Part shown: positions 54,872-63,916 of the stretch, piece after piece
How positions within the stretch are numbered: the first letter of the stretch is position 1
Layout: the number at the start of each line of letters is the position of its first letter
NCBI RefSeq assembly: GCF_030718935.1
Contig: NZ_CP132194.1
Span: 2,356,001-2,420,000, forward strand
Reading direction: 5' to 3'
Length of the DNA stretch: 64,000 bases
Source of the DNA: Psychrobacter sp. M13
GTDB lineage: Bacteria; Pseudomonadota; Gammaproteobacteria; Pseudomonadales; Moraxellaceae
Made by a program: the position numbers and the translations under genes
Notes under the pieces: model-generated
Seen by the model: the letters and a program-made list of their open reading frames with translations, nothing else
Told to the model about the DNA's origin: nothing
Databases searched by the model: none

Positions 54872-56337
54872 GAGGCTTCCTCTACTAGATCACATACTTT
54901 GCTATTGTTTTTATCATCACTTGTCGTACTCTTTTGCGTAGTGCTTAAATTTAAGTTTTCCAAATCGCAATAAGCCGCGCCAAAAAGCAAGTTATCTTTT
55001 ATAGGAGTGATATCGACATTATCCATAATTAGCTGACTATAGAAGCTACCTTCATTGACGTCACCGTATAGCACTGCGCCGACGATCTTATTATCTCTTA
55101 GGTAGAGACAGTGATAGTGGTTGAGGGCAGGCTGACGATAAACCAAAGTATCGATGTGCTCAGCCGTGCTATCGTCAAAGGCGATTTCACCCGCTGAGAA
55201 TGCTGCCACGCCAGATACTTTTAATTTTAATGATAAAGGTTTGCTGACGAAGGGTTGCCAGTGCTCTTGTGAGGGTGCATTCGATACAATAGCAGGATCT
55301 GGTATGACGGTATCTCTTAGCACGGTCACGAGTGTATCGACTTGCTGATTGACGGGCGCGACCATCCCAAACAGCTCGCCATCAAGCTCCACACACTCGC
55401 CGATTGCATAGACATGCGGGCAACTGGTATGCATACAGTTGTCAACGATAATACCGCGATTAACCTCAAGACCGCTGTCTTTGGCTAGCGCCGTATTAGG
55501 CATCACGCCGACTGCCATGACAATAAAATCAGCAGCTAAGGTGCGCCCGTCTTTTAGAGATAATCCGCACACCTCGCCGGTCTCATTGATGACAATCGCT
55601 TCGGTATTGGCAGACACCTCAAGCCCAACGTTGCGGCGACTCAGCTCAGCTTGTAGCAACTCTGCGGCAGGTAGATCCAGCTGGGTGTTGAGTACGTAAG
55701 CGTCCACATGAATGACCGTCATGCTCGCCCCTTGTCCTGCTAGAGCACACGCCGCCTCCAGTCCTAATACCCCGCCGCCAATCACGAGTCCCGTTTTGCC
55801 TTGACGAGCGTATTCAGTCAATGTGCTGACATCCATAGAATCTCGAAAGACATGTACCCCTTTAGCCTTATGATTGGGAAACGGTATCACGCGAGCCGTT
55901 GATCCTGTAGCGATCACTACTTTGGTATAGTGTAGCGTCTGCCCGTTATCAAGCTCAATACACTGCTGATTGGTATCTATCGTATCCACGCTAACCCCAG
56001 CCAGCACCCTAATACCCAACTGCTCGTAGTCTGATTGGTCATATAAATAAGTATCATCAAACGCGGTATCTCCTGCCAGTACAGGCGATAACATAATGCG
56101 GTTGTAGCCCACGTGGCTCTCTTTACTAATCAAGGTAATTGTTGGATGGGCGTCAGCATCATTTAGCTGCTGCGCCCGTGCCAGCTCAATAGCAAAACGG
56201 CTGCCTGCCATACCAGCCCCAATGATGACAATACCAGCGTTATCATTAGGGCTGTCATTATCAGCTGTTTGAGAGACACAAGTGTCTGTTAAATGACTAT
56301 CGTATGGTGCGCCTGTGTTTGATTTATGAAGCGACAT
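54868..56337 (-). CDS. FAD/NAD(P)H-dependent reductase for nitrate reductase (NasB-like)
   Basis: A pyridine-nucleotide disulfide-oxidoreductase-like protein (about 489 residues) with two Rossmann motifs: VIIGAGMAGSRFAIELA for FAD and TGLVIGGGVLGLEAACAL for NAD(P)H, then VYAIGECVEL. It corresponds to the N-terminal half of NirB, and in related operons this protein feeds electrons to the nitrate reductase whose gene it overlaps by four bases. ATG 56337 with AAGGA is chosen; a frame extending to a GTG at 56418 adds 27 unrelated residues. The C-terminal 20 residues are Ser/Asn-rich. Confidence 0.87.
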   Translation of the reverse strand: MSLHKSNTGAPYDSHLTDTCVSQTADNDSPNDNAGIVIIGAGMAGSRFAIELARAQQLNDADAHPTITLISKESHVGYNRIMLSPVLAGDTAFDDTYLYDQSDYEQLGIRVLAGVSVDTIDTNQQCIELDNGQTLHYTKVVIATGSTARVIPFPNHKAKGVHVFRDSMDVSTLTEYARQGKTGLVIGGGVLGLEAACALAGQGASMTVIHVDAYVLNTQLDLPAAELLQAELSRRNVGLEVSANTEAIVINETGEVCGLSLKDGRTLAADFIVMAVGVMPNTALAKDSGLEVNRGIIVDNCMHTSCPHVYAIGECVELDGELFGMVAPVNQQVDTLVTVLRDTVIPDPAIVSNAPSQEHWQPFVSKPLSLKLKVSGVAAFSAGEIAFDDSTAEHIDTLVYRQPALNHYHCLYLRDNKIVGAVLYGDVNEGSFYSQLIMDNVDITPIKDNLLFGAAYCDLENLNLSTTQKSTTSDDKNNSKVCDLVEEAS

Positions 56338-56418
56338 AGAGAGTATCCTTAGCCGCGTGGTGCAGCGTAAAATAAATAGTGATCTGTCATTGATAATGTA
56401 TGTTTTGAGCGTAGGCAC

Positions 56419-58671
56419 TTATGCCAGATAAGCCCACAACAATAAGACAATGACGACAAACTGTATAAAGCAAATGCTATGCCATACCAGTAATGGATTG
56501 CGCTGAATAAGCGGTTCAGGGTCACGACTGTTTGCCCTATTATCAGGGTTGAAGTCTTGTAAGAACTCACCGATGGCTTGATAACGCGCATTGGTATTGG
56601 AGTGTAGCGCCCGCATAAGTGCCTGCTGACTGATAGCGGGTATATTATTTTGGCGTAGCGGCTGGGCGGGCATCACTAGAGCGTGCTGCGGATTCATCAG
56701 ATCTTGCGTGCCAAATGGTAGCTGTCCTGTCAGCAGCTCATAGCCGATCACCGCGATTGAAAAAAGATCTGAATGCACACCTTTTGGTGCATCGGTGTAA
56801 TACTCTGGTGCAGCGTAGTGCAAGTCGCCATTAGGCGGGCGCGTACTGTCTTTTAGAATGGATGAGCTTGCCGAGCCAAAGTCAATCAGCTTGACCGCGC
56901 CTGCTTGGGTTAAGAGCACGTTTTCAGGTTTGATGTCTTGATGCAGCAGGTAATGGCGGTGCATCACGCGCACCGCCATACCGATCTTGGTGAGTAGATC
57001 ATAGGTTTGCCAGACATCACACGGCGCATTACGTTCAATAAAATCGCGTAAGCTCTCGCCCTCAATATATTCCGTTAGATGATACAAATAGGTGGTGCTG
57101 GCAGGTACAGGATAGTAACGCAGCAGTCCTGATGCACTGAGTCCAGAACCTATACTTTGACTTTGGGGGCTGCTACCGTTTGGGGCTGCCGCGTGTAACC
57201 GATTAGGATCGGCTTGATTAAAAGCGGACTCGCCTGCGCGTCGATGTTTTGAGAGACTAAGGCCAATCTTGCGCTCTTTCAAGAAATCACGCAAATAATG
57301 ACCATCATCGATAGTATCAAGGCTAGGCGACTTTAAAACAAAGTCGTTTTTGTGCTCATCTTGTACCAAATACACATCACTGCGAGCCGTACGCGCGATA
57401 ATAGTCATCACCGTAAACCCGTCGATACTATCACCGACTTCTAAGCCTGTCGGTAGCCGATAACGAGGCATATCGCTATCGCTATTACTTTGGTCTGGGC
57501 TATCCAAATGATCTGAGCTACCCAAAGCACGTGCTTGACTAGATTGGCGTGGCGCTGCATCCATGCTAAGCATCATCATGCTCAAGTTGTCATGACTACC
57601 CTCAGCAAAAGCATGTTCGCAGATAGTCTGACTGGCGTTAAACCCAATGGGTAACTTATGCTCGGCAGCGACTGATTCAAACATGCTGGTAGCTGCGGCA
57701 CACAGCTCAAACTGTAGCTCGGTGGCATCGATATGCTCATACACGCCATCAGTCATAATGGCTAAAGATTCGTCTTGATGTAGCGTAAACACCGACTGCT
57801 GCAGATCCAATTGCGTATCTGCCCCAATCGCCGCAGAAAGCGCTCCTTTGTCTTGACCGCGATGGATACGATGATCTTCACTCAGTACCGTCAAACTATC
57901 TATCCCGATACGGTAAATACGTGAATCCCCCGTATGAAACAGATGAATACGATCGCCAATACATAGCAACCCTGATAGCGTGGACAACAGAGGCGGTACG
58001 CGCTGATAGGCTTGCGGGATGCACAGGGTATCATTAGCCTTATTGACCGCGATCTTGATGAGACTAGCGATTTGATCGTCGTCAAAGCCCGTTATTAAAG
58101 CTTGATGATTCTTGTTATTGATTTGGGTCTGTTTCTGTTTTTGATTGTCAGTATCAGAGCGCTCTGGCGACTCATATTGTATTCGGGCCAATTTTGACAA
58201 GGCTAACGTGATCTTGTCAGCGACGGTATTAATAACCAGTTGACTGGCTTGCTTTGGAAACTGACAAGCGCTTACCCCATCTGCCATAAGCACTAGCAAG
58301 GGCGCAGGAGGTGTTGTTATCGCTTCAAAATAGTTGGACTCGTTCGTGCTATCTAATGTTTTATCTAAAAAATGATACGGCAAACAAGTGGTTATCAAAA
58401 GACTATCTTGGTTTTGTGCTTTACGCCCTTTCATCGTACAAAAATCAAGCCACCACAAGGCATGATCTGCCTTAGAGTGATTGGATGTTGTAGATGACAA
58501 TTTTGGTGATGAAAGTAAGAATGACTGACCGCCAGACTCAGTGCTAGATTCAGCATCAGTGCTTATTTGAGCACTCACAGTGCAATCGTCTGGCTGATTA
58601 TTATGAGTGTCTTGCTCATTAGCACTTTGACTGGCTTTTTGACTGGCTTTTTGAGTAGTATTCAAAGTCAT
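56419..58671 (-). CDS. PP2C phosphatase-Ser/Thr kinase fusion with a C-terminal membrane anchor
   Basis: A 750-residue regulator with opposing activities in one chain. The N-terminal PP2C domain (about 72-375) has its metal motifs: GRKAQNQDSLL, LMADGVSA, FHTGDSRIYR, AIMTDGVYEH and GSHDNLSMMM. The kinase domain (about 395-690) has VYLVQ...FVLK (the ATP Lys), HQDIKPENVLL (HQD instead of HRD), LIDFGSAS and AAPEYY. One transmembrane helix ends the protein. It lies 28 bp after the transporter stop (transporter start set at 60208). The same type of protein is found in nitrate-assimilation loci of pseudomonads, but its target is not known to me. Confidence 0.9.
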   Translation of the reverse strand: MTLNTTQKASQKASQSANEQDTHNNQPDDCTVSAQISTDAESSTESGGQSFLLSSPKLSSTTSNHSKADHALWWLDFCTMKGRKAQNQDSLLITTCLPYHFLDKTLDSTNESNYFEAITTPPAPLLVLMADGVSACQFPKQASQLVINTVADKITLALSKLARIQYESPERSDTDNQKQKQTQINNKNHQALITGFDDDQIASLIKIAVNKANDTLCIPQAYQRVPPLLSTLSGLLCIGDRIHLFHTGDSRIYRIGIDSLTVLSEDHRIHRGQDKGALSAAIGADTQLDLQQSVFTLHQDESLAIMTDGVYEHIDATELQFELCAAATSMFESVAAEHKLPIGFNASQTICEHAFAEGSHDNLSMMMLSMDAAPRQSSQARALGSSDHLDSPDQSNSDSDMPRYRLPTGLEVGDSIDGFTVMTIIARTARSDVYLVQDEHKNDFVLKSPSLDTIDDGHYLRDFLKERKIGLSLSKHRRAGESAFNQADPNRLHAAAPNGSSPQSQSIGSGLSASGLLRYYPVPASTTYLYHLTEYIEGESLRDFIERNAPCDVWQTYDLLTKIGMAVRVMHRHYLLHQDIKPENVLLTQAGAVKLIDFGSASSSILKDSTRPPNGDLHYAAPEYYTDAPKGVHSDLFSIAVIGYELLTGQLPFGTQDLMNPQHALVMPAQPLRQNNIPAISQQALMRALHSNTNARYQAIGEFLQDFNPDNRANSRDPEPLIQRNPLLVWHSICFIQFVVIVLLLWAYLA

Positions 58672-58699
58672 TCCTATTTGGTTTTTTAGTTCTTTGGCG

Positions 58700-60208
58700 T
58701 TATTTATGACTCACTTGAATCTCAGCAAACGTGCCATCTGGCATCTCTTCGATAATGACGCCTTCTGGCTCTTTGAGTAAAAATAAAGCAAAGAACCCAA
58801 CAACTGCTGTTGCGGCAATGACAAAGAAAAACACTTGATAAGAGACGAGACTCAGCACCGTAAGATAAACGACGGAACCGACGTTACCATATGCCCCTGT
58901 CATACCTGCAAACTGTCCCGTCATACTGCGCTTAATCAATGGAATCACAGCAAAGACCGCACCTTCGCCTGCTTGGACAAAAAACGAGCAAAACATAGTA
59001 ATTAATAATGCTAAAGCTAATGGCCATGTTGAATCAAGAAAGCCCATTAATACATAACCGACGGCTAGACCTGCCGTTAGAATTAACAAAGTAATTTTAC
59101 GACCGAATTTATCACTTAACCAGCCGCCACCAGGACGTGACATTAGATTCATAAAGGCATAGCTAGATGCCAATACACCTGCCATGACAATCGATAAACT
59201 AAAGGTCTCTTGATAAAACAGTGGCAACATAGAGACAACCGCAAGCTCTGAGCCAAAAGTAGCAAAGTATAAAATATTCAAAATACCGACTTGCTTGAAA
59301 TCATAACGATGCGCTTCAGGCACAGGCGTGGTAAACACCTCTTTATTAAAGCGGTAGCTGCTAACGAACTCGTAGACATACAAGAGCGCTAGGCCAATGT
59401 AGACCAACGTAACACTCGATTGGCTAATCAAGCTGACACCTGATGGCGATAATTTCCATGCTAACAGTGCCAACGCCAAGTACATTGGCAATTTGAATGC
59501 CATCATCAGCCAAAAATCCCCTGATGAGGTCACCATCATCGCGCCAGACTTCTTAGGCTTAAAGTAAGTTGCGCCTTTAGGGGTGTTACGTGCCATTCTA
59601 TAAAAAATAATACTATAAAGCGCCATTACGACACCCGACATCGCTGTCGCATAACGCCAGCCTTCATCACCACCGAATATAGCTGCTGCAATGATAGCGA
59701 CGGTAGGTAGTAATAGTGCCGCTGCTGCTGAACCGAAGTTGCCCCAGCCGCCATAAATACCCTCGGCAGTCCCTAGCTCATTGGTCGGAAACCAATCACT
59801 CATCAAGCGAATACCGACCACGAAGCCTGCACCTACAAAGCCTAATAAGAAACGGGATAAGGCTAAAGTGTTGTAATCTTGAGCGAACGCAAAGGTAAAA
59901 CAGGGAATCGCACCAATCGACAAGATTGCGGTATAAACAATGCGCGGACCGAAGCGGTCAGTGAGCATCCCGATGATGACGCGAGCCGGAATGGTCAGTG
60001 CGACGTTTAGAATGAGTAAGGTTTTGACTTGATCTTTGGTTAGATTAAGGGTCTCGCCAATCGCTGATAGGAACGGCGCATGGTTGAACCATACAAAAAA
60101 GGTGAGAAAAAATGCCATCCAACCTAAGTGAAGGATTTTATTTTTACCCGCAAACGATAAGACATTCAGCTTATCTTTGGTAGGGGTAGCGGGGCTTGAT
60201 GATGACAT
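58700..60208 (-). CDS. Nitrate/nitrite transporter, MFS (NarK/NasA family)
   Basis: Twelve-helix inner-membrane transporter bringing nitrate into the cell for assimilation. FVWFNHAPFLSAI in helix 1, RFGPRIVYTAILSIGAI, the nitrate signature GFVGAGFVVGIRLMSDWFP (19 residues) and a second GEGAVFAVIPLIKRSMTGQ-type signature place it in the NNP family. ATG 60208, preceded by AAGGAAG, is preferred to a TTG at 60262. First gene of the five-gene minus-strand nitrate operon; a sigma-54-like promoter lies about 95 bp upstream. Confidence 0.92.
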   Translation of the reverse strand: MSSSSPATPTKDKLNVLSFAGKNKILHLGWMAFFLTFFVWFNHAPFLSAIGETLNLTKDQVKTLLILNVALTIPARVIIGMLTDRFGPRIVYTAILSIGAIPCFTFAFAQDYNTLALSRFLLGFVGAGFVVGIRLMSDWFPTNELGTAEGIYGGWGNFGSAAAALLLPTVAIIAAAIFGGDEGWRYATAMSGVVMALYSIIFYRMARNTPKGATYFKPKKSGAMMVTSSGDFWLMMAFKLPMYLALALLAWKLSPSGVSLISQSSVTLVYIGLALLYVYEFVSSYRFNKEVFTTPVPEAHRYDFKQVGILNILYFATFGSELAVVSMLPLFYQETFSLSIVMAGVLASSYAFMNLMSRPGGGWLSDKFGRKITLLILTAGLAVGYVLMGFLDSTWPLALALLITMFCSFFVQAGEGAVFAVIPLIKRSMTGQFAGMTGAYGNVGSVVYLTVLSLVSYQVFFFVIAATAVVGFFALFLLKEPEGVIIEEMPDGTFAEIQVSHK

Positions 60209-60303
60209 AGGTAGCTTCCTTAAAGGGCTAACTTTGGGATTATTTTTAAATAAAGGTAACAAGTTAAGTTTAAAGAACTTATCGGTTTAGACCCTAAACG
60301 CGG

Positions 60304-60319
60304 TGCAATGGCTATGCCA
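60304..60319 (-). promoter_or_regulatory. Sigma-54-type promoter for the nitrate transporter operon
   Basis: Minus strand reads TGGCATAGCCATTGCA. The invariant GG and GC are exactly ten bases apart, and TTGCA is a perfect -12 element; the -24 element differs from TGGCACG at its last two bases. Predicted start of transcription is near 60293. Confidence 0.7.
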
Positions 60320-60487
60320 GTTGTCTTTATATAAACCTATAAAAAAGTGAATATTAGCCTACTAATATAGTAGTTACACGTTGTTCTATAAGGCACAACC
60401 GTTGTGATGAATAGCTAATACTATATAAATATTGATAGTACTGACCCGACCTTGTTAGAGCTTTCACTGTGCATTAATAATTGCAAT

Positions 60488-60526
60488 GAACACTAATTTG
60501 GTGCGCGGTGCATCTAATTTGGTGCA
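60488..60526. promoter_or_regulatory. Two NtrC-like binding sites, 21 bp apart
   Basis: CTAATTTGGTGC occurs at 60493-60504 and again at 60514-60525. The first copy gives CACTAATTTGGTGC, close to the NtrC dyad GCACCA-N3-TGGTGC. The second has a perfect TGGTGCA right half with a weaker left half. The 21-bp spacing puts both on one face of the helix, midway between two divergent sigma-54-like promoters. Confidence 0.65.
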
Positions 60527-60684
60527 ATCAAACTTGACTTAAAAATAAAACATCTGCTTATCGCTCTACGATTAGTCATCTTTGATAATTGTGCTCCTGT
60601 GTGTCCAATACCTTTATAAGGTCTGATGCAACCCTGCACTTCTGTCAGTAAAAACCCTATAGATATGGCAACTTACATTTGTGC

Positions 60685-60700
60685 TTGGCACGATTATTGA
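60685..60700 (+). promoter_or_regulatory. Sigma-54-type promoter for nirBD
   Basis: TTGGCACGATTATTGA: the -24 element TGGCACG is perfect, the spacing is right, and the -12 element is TTGA instead of TTGC. A start near 60712 would give an untranslated leader of about 160 bases before nirB. Confidence 0.65.
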
Positions 60701-60769
60701 AGTCTTATTAACAGTAGGTATCTGAATGCTTTTTTGGGTGATGTCGCCAATAAAAGCTCCTAAAACATC

Positions 60770-60799
60770 TTGAGCTATGTTGAGCCATATTGAGCATAG
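60770..60799 (+). repeat. Three 10-bp direct repeats in the nirB leader
   Basis: TTGAGCTATG, TTGAGCCATA and TTGAGCATAG follow one another exactly ten bases apart. CTATG and CATAG at the two ends can also pair as a small hairpin. Position is within the predicted nirB untranslated leader. Confidence 0.6.
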
Positions 60800-60873
60800 T
60801 CATTATCGAGTGTAAGCAAATCCCGTGTTTATACAGAGCATTCAGTCAATCCCCCTTTTAAAAGGACAGACGC

Positions 60874-63462
60874 ATGAGTAGCACTACAATGAATACAAGT
60901 AGCAAAGGCAACTTAGTAGTAATTGGCAATGGTATGGTCGGACATCATTTCGTTGAGCGCGCCATTGAGCAAGGGCTCCATGAGCAGTTTGAGATTCATG
61001 TTTTCGCTGAAGAGGATCGCCCTGCTTATGATCGCGTTTATCTATCCAGCTATTTTGAGCACAAAGATGCCAGTAAGCTCAACCTTGTCGATCTCAACGT
61101 TTACGAATCCTCAAAGGTGAACTTGCATCTTAATCAGCGCATTATAGATATCGATTCGACGACTCAATCCATCACCACAGAAGCAGGCGAGCAGATTCAC
61201 TATAGCGAGCTGGTTTTGGCAACAGGCTCCTACCCCTTTGTGCCGCCGATTCCTGGTCGCGAGCATCCGCACTGTCACGTATATCGCACCATTGCTGATT
61301 TGGATGAGATTTTGGGTATTGCCGAATTACCTAAGGTAAAAAAAGGCGTGGTGGTCGGTGGTGGTCTGCTGGGACTTGAGGCGGCAAAAGCACTCGTGAC
61401 CCTAGGGCTTGAGACTTATGTGGTCGAATTTGCGCCGCAACTCATGGGTGTTCAGCTTGATGTGGCTGGCGGTGAGATCTTAAAACGCAAAATAGAGGCA
61501 CTGGGCGTTACTGTCTTGACAGGTAAAAACACCAAAGAGATTATATCCAATCCAAATGGCGCGAGCGATGAGGAGTGCTATTTGACCATGCAGTTTGCGG
61601 ATAATACGTCGCTCGACACCGATATGATTGTGTTCAGTGCCGGTATTCGACCGCAAGATGGCATTATCAAAAGCAATCCTGAGTGCGGTATTGAGATGGG
61701 CAGTCGTGGCGGGATTTTGATCGATGAGCACTGCCGTACTAACGCTGATCACGTCTACGCCATTGGCGAGTGTGCGGTATGGGACAACAAGGTATTTGGT
61801 TTGGTTGCGCCAGGCTATAGTATGGCGAGCATTTGCGCGGCGCAAATTGCAGGTGATAGCGAGCAAATATTTGCTGGTGCTGATATGAGTACCAAGCTCA
61901 AGCTCATGGGCGTAGACGTCGGTAGTATCGGTGATGCCCACGGTACGACTGAGGGTGGACTGAGTTATCTGTATCAGAATCCTGCCGAAGGTATCTACAA
62001 GAAGTTAGTAACGACATCTGATAACAAGCGCTTGCTTGGTGCGGTACTGGTCGGCGATACCGAAGACTACAATAACTTATTACAGCTGTATCTCAATGAT
62101 ATTGACTTGCCTGCGCATCCTGAGAGTCTAATCTTACCTAATGTCGAAAAGCCCGTCATGGGCATCGATAATCTACCAGATACCGCCATGATTTGCTCTT
62201 GCTATAACGTCACCAAAGGCACTATCTGCGCCGCAGTCGAAAATGGCGCCTACTCTATTGCTGATGTAAAAGCGGTGACAAGCGCAGGTACTGGCTGTGG
62301 CGGCTGTGCGCCCATGGTCAAGGACACCTTAAGCTATCAGCTGACTACATTGGGCTTTGAGGTCAATAACAATTTGTGCGAGCATTTTGCCTACTCTCGT
62401 CAAGAACTTTATAGCTTGATTCGCGTGCACGGTATCAGAACCTTTGATGCGCTACTCACCGAACATGGTAGTGGTCATGGTTGTGAGATTTGCAAACCGA
62501 CCGTCGCCTCTATCCTGTCATCGTGCTGGAATGACTACGTGCTCAAACCTGAGCTGACACCGCTACAAGACAGTAATGATTACTATCTAGGCAATATTCA
62601 AAAGGATGGTACTTATTCGGTCGTACCTCGTGTACCGGGTGGCGAGATCACCGCAGACAAGCTCATCGTACTAGGACAAGTCGCTAAAGAATTCAATCTA
62701 TACACCAAGATCACTGGCGGTCAACGAGTCGATTTATTTGGGGCGCGTATGGAGCAACTGCCCGATATCTGGACGCAACTGGTAGACGCTGGTTTTGAGA
62801 CAGGTCATGCCTACGGCAAGTCGCTGCGTACGGTCAAGTCTTGTGTGGGTAACGACTGGTGTCGATACGGAGTGGATGACAGTATGGGTCTGGCGATTAG
62901 ATTAGAGGATCGCTACAAAGGCGTACGCTCACCGCATAAGATCAAGATGGGCGTATCAGGATGCATGCGCGAGTGTGCTGAGGCGCAAAGTAAGGACTTT
63001 GGCATGATCGCAACCGAGAATGGCTGGAACTTATTCGTCGGTGGTAACGGCGGCATTACTCCGCGCCATGGCGAGCTGTTCGCAACCGACCTTGATACTG
63101 AAACGATGGTCAAGTATATCGACCGTATTATTATGTTCTATATCAAAACCGCCGATAAGCTACAGCGTACCTCAAAGTGGCGTGAGAGCTTGGATGGTGG
63201 ACTTGAGTATCTACAAGCGGTCATTATTGACGACACCTTAGGTATCGCAGATGAGCTTGAGGCACAAATGCAGCTGCTGGTCGATAACTATGTCTGTGAG
63301 TGGAAAGCCACTATTACTGATAGCGAAAAGCTTAAACGCTTCCGTCATTTTGTGAACAGTGAGCAAGGCGATGATAACGTCATCTTTGTCAGCGAGCGCA
63401 ATCAGATTCGCCCAGCGACGGACGCTGAAAAAGCCAAAATCCAAGTGACTGAGTTGGCATAA
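60874..63462 (+). CDS. nirB: Nitrite reductase (NAD(P)H), large subunit
   Basis: Reduces nitrite to ammonium with siroheme (EC 1.7.1.15), cytoplasmic. The 862-residue domain order is FAD/NAD oxidoreductase (VVIGNGMVGHHFVE; GVVVGGGLLGLEAAKAL; VYAIGECAVW), a BFD-type [2Fe-2S] domain (CSCYNVTKGTIC, GTGCGGCAP) with a second Cys pair in GCEICKPT, then the ferredoxin-like and siroheme/[4Fe-4S] domains with SCVGNDWCRYG and MGVSGCMRECAEAQ. AAGGA lies eight bases before the ATG. Length is typical. It is divergent from the nitrate transporter operon and followed by nirD. Confidence 0.97.
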   Translation: MSSTTMNTSSKGNLVVIGNGMVGHHFVERAIEQGLHEQFEIHVFAEEDRPAYDRVYLSSYFEHKDASKLNLVDLNVYESSKVNLHLNQRIIDIDSTTQSITTEAGEQIHYSELVLATGSYPFVPPIPGREHPHCHVYRTIADLDEILGIAELPKVKKGVVVGGGLLGLEAAKALVTLGLETYVVEFAPQLMGVQLDVAGGEILKRKIEALGVTVLTGKNTKEIISNPNGASDEECYLTMQFADNTSLDTDMIVFSAGIRPQDGIIKSNPECGIEMGSRGGILIDEHCRTNADHVYAIGECAVWDNKVFGLVAPGYSMASICAAQIAGDSEQIFAGADMSTKLKLMGVDVGSIGDAHGTTEGGLSYLYQNPAEGIYKKLVTTSDNKRLLGAVLVGDTEDYNNLLQLYLNDIDLPAHPESLILPNVEKPVMGIDNLPDTAMICSCYNVTKGTICAAVENGAYSIADVKAVTSAGTGCGGCAPMVKDTLSYQLTTLGFEVNNNLCEHFAYSRQELYSLIRVHGIRTFDALLTEHGSGHGCEICKPTVASILSSCWNDYVLKPELTPLQDSNDYYLGNIQKDGTYSVVPRVPGGEITADKLIVLGQVAKEFNLYTKITGGQRVDLFGARMEQLPDIWTQLVDAGFETGHAYGKSLRTVKSCVGNDWCRYGVDDSMGLAIRLEDRYKGVRSPHKIKMGVSGCMRECAEAQSKDFGMIATENGWNLFVGGNGGITPRHGELFATDLDTETMVKYIDRIIMFYIKTADKLQRTSKWRESLDGGLEYLQAVIIDDTLGIADELEAQMQLLVDNYVCEWKATITDSEKLKRFRHFVNSEQGDDNVIFVSERNQIRPATDAEKAKIQVTELA

Positions 63463-63477
63463 ATACTTTACTGCTTT

Positions 63478-63531
63478 CTTCAAACACAGCGCTAACCCCT
63501 TTTATAGATAGCTGTGTTTGAAGTTTTATTT
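63478..63531 (+). terminator. Strong hairpin between nirB and nirD
   Basis: CTTCAAACACAGC (63478-63490) pairs perfectly with GCTGTGTTTGAAG (63511-63523) and is followed by TTTTATTT. It has terminator form but sits between two genes whose products form one enzyme, so partial termination or mRNA stabilisation is likely. Confidence 0.75.
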
Positions 63532-63559
63532 GCTACTCGTTAAATACTAAGGACACCCC

Positions 63560-63916
63560 ATGACTCAGCACACCGTTTGCCAACTGCAAGACATTCTCCA
63601 TGAAACTGGCGTTTGCGCGCTAATAGATGGTAAGCAAATCGCTATTTTTCGCACCAAGCATAATCACCTATTTGCCCTTGATAATTTCGATCCCTTTAGT
63701 CAAGCCAATGTACTCTCTCGCGGTTTGATTGGTGGCACTACTATCGTAGATGATATCGGAGGCACTGAAGAAGTGCTTTATGTCGCCTCGCCCATTTACA
63801 AGCAGCGCTTTAATTTAGTTACTGGGTACTGCTTGGATGATGAGAGTGTCAAACTCAATACATATCAAGTAGCGCTTGAGAACAGCAAGGTGGTGGTTAG
63901 TACTCATCAGGTTTAG
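63560..63916 (+). CDS. nirD: Nitrite reductase, small subunit
   Basis: Rieske-fold partner of NirB (118 residues). Typical segments are QIAIFRTKHNHLFALDNFDP, ANVLSRGLIG and VASPIYKQRFNLVTGYC. As in other NirD proteins the two Cys-His pairs of true Rieske clusters are missing, so it does not hold a cluster. AAGGA precedes the ATG by about six bases. The remaining 84 bases of the window show no gene. Confidence 0.94.
   Translation: MTQHTVCQLQDILHETGVCALIDGKQIAIFRTKHNHLFALDNFDPFSQANVLSRGLIGGTTIVDDIGGTEEVLYVASPIYKQRFNLVTGYCLDDESVKLNTYQVALENSKVVVSTHQV

Noticed and set aside
61480..61941. A 153-codon minus-strand frame inside nirB
   Set aside because: It is antisense to strongly conserved NirB coding sequence, has no recognisable domain and no convincing ribosome site; it is a codon-usage shadow. 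The same holds for the long antisense frames at 9143-9487, 37823-38257 and 28702-29121.
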